From Pantoea cypripedii (GTDB lineage: Bacteria; Pseudomonadota; Gammaproteobacteria; Enterobacterales; Enterobacteriaceae): a stretch of DNA of 64,000 nt. A program made the translations under genes and the position numbers. The stretch spans positions 3,452,801 through 3,516,800 of the forward strand of contig NZ_MLJI01000001.1 of assembly GCF_002095535.1 (NCBI RefSeq). The letters are read 5' to 3'. Shown in pieces: positions 47,692 through 56,400 of the stretch (position 1 is its first letter; the number at the start of each line of letters is the position of its first letter). Below the pieces are notes generated by a model. That model saw nothing but the letters and a program-made list of their open reading frames with translations, was not told where the DNA came from and did not search any database.

Positions 47692-49139
47692 GGCTGGATC
47701 TCCACGGACTGGATCCGCTGATTATTCAAAGCAAACGCCGACCGCATATGCCCGGTGCTATAGAGGCAATCGAGCTGCAGCGAGCGTAACTGGCTGATGG
47801 TTTGCTGAAGCGTGAAACGGGTCTGGTACACCTCCTGCTCGGCGTTCAACACATCCAGCAGAGGACGGGTGCCCAGTTGCAGATATTGGTCCTGGTAGAG
47901 TTGCTGAGTTTTCTCAGTCAGCTGTTGTTGTCGTCCCAGAATGTTGAGACTGAGGGCAAGGCTTTGTGACTCATTTTGCGATTCACTCAGCTGCTGCCGC
48001 GCCTTTAAACGCGCCGAATTGACCGCTGCATTGGCTGAACTGAGTGCATTGGCGGCCGCATCACGACTGGCGGTCATCCCACCGCCCTGATAAATCGGCA
48101 TCTCCACTTTGACCCACGCGGAATACTGGGTGCGATCCAGCGTTTCGCTGCTGGCATAGTGGTCGTTGAGATAATGGGTAACTTCCGGTTCGAGTGAGAT
48201 GGTCGGCAGCATTTGCGCGTTAGCGTTATCCAGCTTGGCCTGCGCCTGATTGGCCGCCGCCCAGGCGGCGAGCACCGCCGGAATCAGCCGGTCTTCCGCC
48301 TGGGATGACTGGCAGGATCGCATCAGCTTTGCCGGAAAATCATCACTGACGTTATTCACCGTGGGCCAGCCGAGATAGGTTGCCAGCGTAGCGCGCCAGC
48401 GATCCAGATTGGCCTGATATTGCGTCAGGGTGGTACGCGCCCCTTCGATGCGCGCATCGGTTTGCGTGGCATCGGAGAGGGACGCCGCCCCTTCGTCGTT
48501 ACGCTGGCGGGCCAAATCACCAATTTTACTCAGCGCTGCCAGCTGTTGTCGGGCAATCACCACCAGCTGCTGATAGCCCTGCACTTCAATCAATGCCGCC
48601 GCCGTGTCATGCGCCACGGTGTCGATGCTGACCAGTACGTTGGCCTGCTCCTGCGCCACGCCCGCTTCGGCGGATCGCACTGAGCTGCTGACCTTGCCAA
48701 AGTCATACAACATTTGTGATATCGAGAGGACAAACGAGGGGCTGTAGCCCTTTTCCGTGTAGCTATTGGAGTAGCCGTTGTTCATCCCGGCGCTGATTTG
48801 TGGATAGTATTTGGCTTTCGCCACATCAACCTGATCGGCCTGCTCCAGCAGCTTTCCCACCGCTTCGGCAATATCCGGGTGCCAGTGTACCGCCCGCTGC
48901 ACCGCCTGATTGAGCGTCAGGGTATCAGGGACGTGGTTGAGTGCGGGTTCCGCCACTTCACCGGCTAATGAGGGCAAATCCTGCGGTTGCGACAGACCCT
49001 GAGTGGTAATGCGACCGGCCCTGGTCAGGGCAGTATCAGCCGCGTTTGCTTGTGAATGAGAGAGAAAGGCAATGCCAGCACAGAAAACGCTGAGCTTCCA
49101 GGAACGGCGAGATAGTGCGCTTGATTGCATCAGGTCCAT
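47688..49139 (-). CDS. TolC-family outer-membrane channel of the adhesin secretion system
   Basis: A 483-residue outer-membrane protein. A signal peptide covers about residues 1-33 (RRSWKLSVFCAGIAFLSHSQ, cleaved near ANAADT). Then two TolC repeats follow, starting TLNQAVQRAVHWHPDIAEAV and, in the second half, AWAAANQAQAKLDNANAQML. LGTRPLLDVLNAEQEVYQTR is the typical coiled-coil turn near the C-terminus. ATG 49139 follows GGTGGA; in-frame starts further up to 49208 lie against the adhesin stop. 74 bases separate it from the adhesin stop at 49214, with no terminator, so it is co-transcribed. Position as Salmonella bapB; also similar to LapE/AggA channels. Confidence 0.93.
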   Translation of the reverse strand: MDLMQSSALSRRSWKLSVFCAGIAFLSHSQANAADTALTRAGRITTQGLSQPQDLPSLAGEVAEPALNHVPDTLTLNQAVQRAVHWHPDIAEAVGKLLEQADQVDVAKAKYYPQISAGMNNGYSNSYTEKGYSPSFVLSISQMLYDFGKVSSSVRSAEAGVAQEQANVLVSIDTVAHDTAAALIEVQGYQQLVVIARQQLAALSKIGDLARQRNDEGAASLSDATQTDARIEGARTTLTQYQANLDRWRATLATYLGWPTVNNVSDDFPAKLMRSCQSSQAEDRLIPAVLAAWAAANQAQAKLDNANAQMLPTISLEPEVTHYLNDHYASSETLDRTQYSAWVKVEMPIYQGGGMTASRDAAANALSSANAAVNSARLKARQQLSESQNESQSLALSLNILGRQQQLTEKTQQLYQDQYLQLGTRPLLDVLNAEQEVYQTRFTLQQTISQLRSLQLDCLYSTGHMRSAFALNNQRIQSVEIQP

Positions 49140-49213
49140 CGATAGTCCACCCGTGATTGATAGAAACAGGCACATCCTTGTGCCCCGGTTCATCCCTGCC
49201 TGCCCCACAGCGC

Positions 49214-50119
49214 TTACGCCGTGTGGGTTTGATGCGGTTGTTGCAGCAACTCCTCCAGTGATGCGTTAGTGCCTTCCAGCGTCACCAGTTGGGTACTGCT
49301 GTACGCCGTACCGGTGCCATCACGGTCAATCGAGAGCACAGTGCTGCCGTCAGCGGTATGATCCACTTTCACAAAATCATTAATGTTACTTGTGTCGTCA
49401 TTCCAGCCGATCAGCAGGTTACTGACGTCGATCTTGTCGCCATTTGTGACCGAGAAATCAGTCCAGGTATCGTGCCCGTTGCCGCCGGTGGCATCGGCGC
49501 TGTTCAGCAGGTGGTAAACCAGCGTGTCTGTTCCGGCACCCGAGGTGATGGTGTCGTCATAGGCGCTGCTGGTCAGCGAATCTGCCGCCGCCGTGCCGGT
49601 GATGGTGGGATGCAACTCAATGGTGAACGAGTTGCTGATCAGGGTGCCGTCCGTTGACGCCAGGGTGTAGCTGAACACTTCCTTATGCGTAATGCTCTGC
49701 GCGTTAATCTCAGCACTCAGCGCATAGGTGTAGCTACCATCGGCAGCAATGCTCAGGCTGCCATAGTCCCCCGCCACTATCGTGTTGCCACTGCTTTGCA
49801 CCGTGGTGCTATCACCGTGTTCATTGGTGATCGTCAGCGTACCGGTGTGGCTGGTACTGCTGTCGGCCCAGATGCTGCCACTGACCGAATGGTCGCTGTC
49901 AGTGGTGGTGGTCGCCTCCGCGAACAGGCTGTTGACTGACAGCAACGACGCCGTCGTTGTGCCATGTACCAAATCAATCGTCAGTGTCGCGGTGGTCACC
50001 ACCCCCTGGGCATCCGTCACCGAATAGCTGAAGGTGTCGGCGACTGGTAACGTACCCGCATCCAGACCAGCCTTCAGCGTATAGGTATAGTTACCGTGAG
50101 AGTCGATGGTTAGCGTGCC
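49214..50119 (-). CDS. bapA: BapA-type giant adhesin, C-terminal segment
   Basis: The last 301 codons of the adhesin. It contains one VCBS-like beta-sandwich (YGSLSIAADGSYTYALSAEI within SHTGTLTITNEHGDST), then the type I secretion signal region: TSSAYDDTITSGAGTDTLVY, an RTX-like TGGNGHDTWTDF, VTNGDKIDVSNLLIGW, and a tail ending ASLEELLQQPHQTHTA. This C-terminal architecture belongs to the T1SS adhesins of the BapA/LapA class, which are anchored at the cell surface and build biofilms. Reading upstream across 50119 leads into 5S rRNA sequence, so the apparent N-terminal 65 residues of the open frame (50120-50314) are not protein. The true continuation is at 50650 and beyond in the same frame. 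Confidence 0.9.
   Translation of the reverse strand, partial: GTLTIDSHGNYTYTLKAGLDAGTLPVADTFSYSVTDAQGVVTTATLTIDLVHGTTTASLLSVNSLFAEATTTTDSDHSVSGSIWADSSTSHTGTLTITNEHGDSTTVQSSGNTIVAGDYGSLSIAADGSYTYALSAEINAQSITHKEVFSYTLASTDGTLISNSFTIELHPTITGTAAADSLTSSAYDDTITSGAGTDTLVYHLLNSADATGGNGHDTWTDFSVTNGDKIDVSNLLIGWNDDTSNINDFVKVDHTADGSTVLSIDRDGTGTAYSSTQLVTLEGTNASLEELLQQPHQTHTA
49806..50119 (-). repeat. 314-bp segment duplicated by assembly (first copy)
   Basis: Positions 49806-50119 and 50336-50649 are identical base for base (offset 530). They are the overlapping ends of two contigs that were joined by a linker instead of being merged. The offset keeps the reading frame when the overlap is collapsed. Confidence 0.92.
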
Positions 50120-50235
50120 TGGCGGCTGTAGCGCGGTGGTCCCACCTGACCCCATGCCGAACTCAGAAGTGAAACGCCGTAGCGCCGATGGTAGTGTGGG
50201 GTCTCCCCATGCGAGAGTAGGGAACTGCCATGCAT
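50116..50235 (+). rRNA. rrf: 5S ribosomal RNA, misplaced by assembly
   Basis: 120 bases nearly identical to enterobacterial 5S rRNA, including GTAGCGCGGTGGTCCCACCT, CCCCATGCCGAACTCAGAAG and GGGGTCTCCCCATGCGAGAG. One base near the 3' end (CTGCCATGCAT for CTGCCAGGCAT) breaks the terminal stem. It is not preceded by 23S rRNA; its first four bases TGCC are shared with adhesin coding sequence. This is therefore a chimeric contig end and does not show an rrn operon at this locus. The RNA gene itself is real somewhere in the genome. Confidence 0.9.
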
Positions 50236-50250
50236 CAATCAAGTGAAGAA

Positions 50251-50278
50251 GCCCTGAACGAAAGTTCAGGGCTTTTTT
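50251..50278 (+). terminator. rrn operon terminator carried with the misplaced 5S gene
   Basis: GCCCTGAAC-GAAA-GTTCAGGGC followed by six Ts, 15 bases after the 5S 3' end: the standard rrn terminator. Confidence 0.9.
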
Positions 50279-50323
50279 ACGTCCACAGATCAGCATCTGA
50301 GCAGTGAAAAACACGAAAACATC

Positions 50324-50335
50324 CTAGCTAGCTAG
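50324..50335. other. artificial contig-joining linker
   Basis: CTAGCTAGCTAG, a self-complementary sequence with stop codons in all six frames, placed between two contigs. The identical 12-mer occurs at 53450-53461. It ends the frame at 50332 artificially. Confidence 0.9.
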
Positions 50336-50649
50336 GTGCTATCACCGTGTTCATTGGTGATCGTCAGCGTACCGGTGTGGCTGGTACTGCTGTCGGCCCA
50401 GATGCTGCCACTGACCGAATGGTCGCTGTCAGTGGTGGTGGTCGCCTCCGCGAACAGGCTGTTGACTGACAGCAACGACGCCGTCGTTGTGCCATGTACC
50501 AAATCAATCGTCAGTGTCGCGGTGGTCACCACCCCCTGGGCATCCGTCACCGAATAGCTGAAGGTGTCGGCGACTGGTAACGTACCCGCATCCAGACCAG
50601 CCTTCAGCGTATAGGTATAGTTACCGTGAGAGTCGATGGTTAGCGTGCC
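50336..50649 (-). repeat. 314-bp segment duplicated by assembly (second copy)
   Basis: Identical to 49806-50119. This copy continues into genuine adhesin sequence at 50650, so it is the correct one for reading through. Confidence 0.92.
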
Positions 50650-53449
50650 GTAGGCGGTACTGAACGAGGTACTGGTTCCCACCGTATGACCCGAGACCGA
50701 TGTGACTGCCGTGCCCGTCGGCACCGTACCTGCCACTGAACTGGTGTCGTTAGTCAGCAGGTTGCCGGTGACAGTAGCCGCAACAGTCGCTGCGATGGTG
50801 GTGATATCCGACACCGTGGTAACACTGGTGGAGGGCAGCACACTGATCCCACTACTGGCCCCCAATACCACCGCGTAATTCCCAGTCCCAAGATTGCTAT
50901 AGGTAATGTTGGAGCCTGTTTGCGTCAGCAACGACAGAAGCGTTGTGGAGATATAGTTAGTCGTGGTGGAAATAACCTTCCAGGTCCCATCTGTCTGCTG
51001 CTGGTAAAGATACAGCGAGTAGCTACCTATCAGTGATATCAGGCTGGTCTCAGACGCGTGCAACGTCACGGTTCGCGTATCACCTGTGCCTACGTTAAAC
51101 ATGTAAGCATTAGAGCTGCTCAACACACCGACACCAAGCACGCTACCCAGGTTGACACTCAACAACGCTGTACCCGTATTTGTGGTACCCGTGGTGTTGG
51201 TGATCGTTCCTGAAGTGGTGCTGTAATCCAGTTCGTTGAGGTCATTAACGGCGACGATTTTGATGGCACCCAGTACCGTGGAGGTCGGTGAGGTATTACC
51301 CGCCGCATCAGTCAGGGAAACGGATAGTGTCGCCCCGGTGGTTTGCGCGGTCGTCAGCGTGACCGAGAAGCTGCCGGTGACGCCAACGGTGCCAGTACCG
51401 ATGGTGTTACCTCCGGCATCTTTCACCGTCACCGTGGTACCCGCTTCACCGGTACCGGTCAGGGTGGTCCCCGCCGTGTTAACTGCCAGCGCGGTGGCGG
51501 CGGTCGGTGCCACGGTATCCACATTCACCGTTGACGAGGTGATACCGCTGACGTTGCCTGCGGCATCGGTTACCGTCACGCTTAACGGATGTGAGCCGTT
51601 GGCGAGTACCGCCGTGGTGAAGCTCCATGTCCCACCCGCCCCAACGGTGACTGATCCGAGGATCGTCGCACCATCGTAAATGGTGACGCGACTGCCTACC
51701 TCTGCTGTACCCGTCAACACCGGGGTGGTGTCTCGGGTATAGCCGCCACTTGGCACCGTGACGTTTGGCGTCACCGAGTCATTGGTAACGGTCAGCGTCG
51801 AGTTGGTCGGTGCGACACTGTCTACGGTCAGCGTGACCGACGCATTTGGGCTGACGTTGCCCGCCGCATCGGTGGCGGTGACGTTCAGGGTATGGGTGCC
51901 TTCAGTCAGGGTGCTGGTGGTGAAGCTCCACGCCCCGCTACTGGCCGCCGTGGTGGTGCCGAGTAACGTCGCCCCATCGTAGATGGAGATTTTCGCCCCG
52001 GCTTCCGCCGTACCACTGAGCAGCGGCGTGTTGTCGTTGGTGGTGCCATTGTTGGGAATGGCCACCGCCGAACCGCCGTTGTTGTTGCTGGCTGCCAGGC
52101 CGGTTACCGCCGCTGGCGCTACGGTATCGATGATTACGCTGGCGGAGGTGGTGCCACTGACGTTACCCGCCAAATCCGTCACCGTGACGCTCAGCGGATG
52201 GGTACCGTTGCTCAGCGTGGCGGTGGTAAAGCTCCAGGTGCCGCTTCCCCCTACGGTTAACGTACCCAGCACTGTGCTGCCATCCAGAATGGTGACTTTG
52301 CTGCCGATTTCTGCCGTACCGCTCAGCGTAGGTGTCGTGTCGTTGGTTGAGCCGCCACTTGGTACCGTCACATTTGGCGTGACGTTATCAGCGGTGATGG
52401 TCAACGTAGACGCCGTCGGCGCGACGGTATCGACAATCACCGTCGCTGCCGTAGCCGGGCTGACGTTACCCGCCGCATCTTTCACCGTGACGCTCAGCGG
52501 ATGAGTACCATTACTCAGCGCGCTGGTGGTGAAACTCCATGCGCCGCCCGCGCCTGCCGTCACGGAACCCAGCACCGTAGAACCATCCGAGATGGTCACC
52601 ACCGCACCCGCTTCCGCCGTACCGCTCAGGGTTGGCGTGTTGTCATTGGTGTAGCCGCCGCTCGGTATCGTCACGTTTGGCGTAACGTTATCAGCGGTGA
52701 CCGTCAGCGTGGAAGCGGTTGGTACACCGGTGTCTACCGTCAGCGTGACCGACGCATTCGGGCTGACGTTGCCCGCCGCATCAGTGGCGGTGACGTTCAG
52801 GGTATGGGTGCCGTCAGCCAGGGTGCTGGTGGTAAAGCTCCACGCGCCGTTGCTGCCCGCCGTCACCGTACCCAGCAAGGCCGCACCATCGTAAATGGAG
52901 ACTTTGCTCGCCCGCTTCCGCCGTGCCGTTCGAGGGCCGGGGTGTTGTCATTGGTGCTGCCGTTATTGGCGATCGCCACCGGCGTGCTGCCGTTGTTGTT
53001 GCTGGCCGCCAGGCCGGTCACCGCCGTCGGTGCCACCGTATCAATGATCACGCTGGCCGAGGTGGTGCCGCTGACGTTACCCGCCAGATCCGTCACCGTG
53101 ACGCTCAGCGGATGGGTACCATCGAGCGAGGGTGGCGGTGGTGAAGCTCCAGGTCGCCGCCCGCACCGACCGTCACCGTACCCAGCACCGTGCTGCCATC
53201 CGAGATGGTGACTTTGCTGCCGACTTCCGCCGTGCCGCTCAGCACTGGCGTGCTGTCGTTGGTGGAGCCACCACTCGGCACCACCACACCCGCGGCATCG
53301 TTGGTAATCACCAGCGTTGAGGCCGTCGGTGCCACGGTATCGACAATCACCGTCGCTGCTGTGGCCGGGCTGACGTTACCCGCCGCATCTTTCACCGTCA
53401 CGCTCAGCGGATGAGTACCATTACTCAGCGCGCTGGTGGTGAAACTCCA
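50336..53449 (-). CDS. bapA: BapA-type giant adhesin, middle segment (frame broken by sequence errors)
   Basis: A contig of 3,114 bp between two linkers. From the right it carries Ig-like repeats, e.g. NDSTPVLSGTAEVGSKVTIS. After these comes a shorter Ig-like unit, AVNTAGTTLTGTGEAGTTVT, near 51.4 kb. Then follows a non-repeat domain at about 50.65-51.27 kb, starting AIKIVAVNDLNELDYST and containing SLYLYQQQTDGTWKVIST, and a VCBS-like sandwich (GTLTIDSHGNYTYTLKAGLD). Open frames 50332-52878, 52863-53096 and 53105-53401 are pieces of one frame, broken by four single-base insertions relative to the sister repeats at 53.8-54.1 kb. The stop at 50332 is in the linker. Not a natural pseudogene in my reading. 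Confidence 0.85.
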
Positions 53450-53461
53450 CTAGCTAGCTAG
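53450..53461. other. artificial contig-joining linker
   Basis: CTAGCTAGCTAG again. It interrupts a repeat unit: sister repeats show 14 bases (TGCGCCGCCCGCGC) between the flanking sequences GAAACTCCA and CTGCCGTCACGG, which are absent here. It creates the false stop at 53454. Confidence 0.9.
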
Positions 53462-56400
53462 CTGCCGTCACGGAACCCAGCACCGTAGAACCATCAGAGA
53501 TGGTCACCACCGCACCCGCTTCCGCCGTACCGCTCAGGGTTGGCGTGTTGTCGTTGGTGTAGCCGCCGCTCGGTATAGTCACGTTTGGCGTAACGTTATC
53601 GGCGGTGACCGTCAGCGTGGAAGCGGTTGGTACACCGGTGTCTACCGTCAGCGTGACCGACGCATTCGGGCTGACGTTGCCCGCCGCATCGGTGGCGGTG
53701 ACGTTCAGGGTATGCGCACCATCAGCCAGCGTCGGGGTGGTGAAACTCCATGCCCCGTTGCTGCCTGCGGTCACGGTACCCAGCACCGTAGCGCCATCCG
53801 AGATGGTGATTTTGCTGCCTGCTTCCGCCGTGCCGTTCAGGGCCGGGGTGTTGTCGTTGGTGGTGCCGTTGTTGGCAATCGCCACCGGCGTGCTGCCATT
53901 GTTGTTGCTGGCCGCGAGGCCGGTCACCGCCGTCGGTGCTACCGTATCAATAATCACGCTGGCAGAGGTGGTGCCGCTGACGTTACCCGCCAGATCCGTC
54001 ACCGTGACGCTCAGCGGATGGGTACCATCGAGCAGAGTAGCCGTGGTGAAGCTCCAGGTGCCGCCCGCGCCGACCGTCACCGTACCCAGCACCGTGCTGC
54101 CATCCGAGATGGTGACTTTGCTGCCGACCTCCGCCGTGCCGCTCAGCACTGGTGTGCTGTCGTTGGTGGTCCCACCGCTCGGCACCACCACACCCGCCGC
54201 ATCGTTGGTAATCACCAGGGTAGAGGCCGCCGGTGCCACGGTATCGACAATCACCGTCGCTGACGTGGCCGGGCTGACGTTACCCGCAGCATCTTTCACC
54301 GTGACGCTCAGCGGATGGCTGCCGTTACTCAGTGCGCTGGTGGTAAAGCTCCATGCGCCGCCCGCGCCTGCCGTCACGGAACCCAGCACCGTGCTGCCAT
54401 CGGTGATGGTCACCACTGCGCCCGCTTCCGCCGTACCGCTCAGGGTTGGCGTGTTGTCGTTAGTGGAGCCCCCGCTCGGCACCGTCACGTTTGGCGTAAC
54501 GTTATCGGCGGTGATTGTCAGCGTTGAAGCCGTCGGCACGCCGGTGTCTACCGTCAGCGTCACCGACGCATTCGGGCTGACGTTGCCTGCTGTATCGGTG
54601 GCGGTGACGTTCAGGGTATGGGTGCCATCAGCCAGCGTGGAGGTGGTGAAACTCCACGCGCCGTTGCTGCCTGCGGTCACCGTACCCAACACGGTAGTAC
54701 CATCCGAGATGGTGATTTTGCTGCCTGCCTCCGCTGTACCATTCAACAACGGTGTGTTGTCGTTGGTGGTACCGTTATTGGCAATCGGTATCGCCGTGCT
54801 GCCGTTGTTGTTGCTGGCTGCCAGGGTCACCGCGCCCGGTGCCACGGTATCAATCACCACCGTTGCGGTGCTGGATGCCACACTGACGTTACCTGCCGCA
54901 TCGGTCGCCTTGACGCTCAGCGCATGGCTGCCCTCGGCAAGGGTGGCGGTAGTGAAACTCCAGATGCCGCCCGCACTCGTCGTAGCAGAACCTAACACCG
55001 TGGTGCCATCGTAGATAGTGACCACGCTGTTCGCTTCCGCCGTACCACTCAGGGTTGGCGTGCTGTCGTTGGTGGAACCGCCATTCGGCACTACCGTGCT
55101 GGTGACATCGTTGGTCACCACCAGCGTTGCGGCAGCCGGTGCGTGCGTATCCACGGTGAACGTCACCGCTGCGGAGTTGCCGCTGGCATTCCCCGCGGCA
55201 TCCGTCGCCGTTACGCTCAGAGTATGCGAACCGTTGCTCAGGGTCGGGGTGTTGTAGCTCCAGATACCCGAAGCATTCGCGGTGGTGGAACCCACCACGT
55301 TGGTGCCATCGTAAATGGTGATCACCGCATTGGCTTCTGCGGTGCCGGTGAGCAGCGGCGTGCTGTCGTTGGTGGAACTGCCGTCCGCAATCGCCACTGG
55401 CGTTCCGCTGCTGTCGTTGCTAACCACCAAATCAGCCACGGTAGCCGGTGCAGCGGTATCGACGGTGATATTGATGGTAGCGGAGGTCGCACCAGGGTTA
55501 CCGAGGCCATCCACCGTGGTGATGAACAACGCATGCGCACCATCAGCCAGCACCGGTGAAGGTGTGAAGGTCCACTGCCCGCTGGCATCCACCAGCACTG
55601 AACCCAGAACCGTCGCCCCATCGTGGATGGTGATGACATCGTCCTCTGCCGCCACACCGCTCAGAACCGGCGTATTGTCTTTGGTATCAGCGCCATTGGA
55701 CAATTGAACCAGGGTACTGCCGCTATCATCGGTAATCTCCAGCGTACTGGTGGCTGGTGGCTGTCCGGCGCTGATGACGAGATCAAACGCTGGCGATGAG
55801 GGCGCACTGACGTTCCCTGCCGCATCCGTTACGGTGACGGTGAAGCTATGGTTGCCATTACTCAGGGCCGCTGGCGTGAAGCTCCAGGCCCCTGCCGCTG
55901 CCGTAACGGTGCCCAGCAACGTAGTGCCATCGTAGATGGAAATCACATCACCGGTCGCCGCGCTACCGCTCAGCGTCGGGGTGTTGTCATCCGTGGTGTC
56001 GCCACTGGCCAGCTCGCCGGTCTGCGCCCCGGCATCATCCGTCACCACCAGATCGTTGACAGCATCCGGCGCGACAGTATCGATGGTCACGGTGTAGTCG
56101 GCAGACAATGCACTGGTGTTACCCGCCGCATCGGTCACTGAGACCGTGTAAGTATAAGGGCCGTCAGTCAGCGCGGAGGTTTCAAAGCGCCAGGTGCCGT
56201 TATCCGCCACCGTCGTGGTACCGATTAAGGTGCCATCCTGGAAGATATTGATGGTATCCCCGGCCGCTGCATTACCACGCAGTACCGGCGTGTCATCGTC
56301 GGTCGAGCCATTATTCGCCACCAGCACCGGCGTGGTGCCAGCGTTGTCATAGATGGCGAAGTTGCTGACCGGATCAGGCACCACGTTGTTGACCGTGACG

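Noticed and set aside
53105..53401. Small separate genes at 52863-53096 and 53105-53401
   Set aside because: They are fragments of the adhesin frame cut by single-base insertions, not independent genes.
53605..55014. Plus-strand open frame of 469 codons and many similar ones across 51-64 kb
   Set aside because: They are the antisense of the adhesin repeats, repeating with the same period; low-complexity Val/Pro/Ser products with no start signals.
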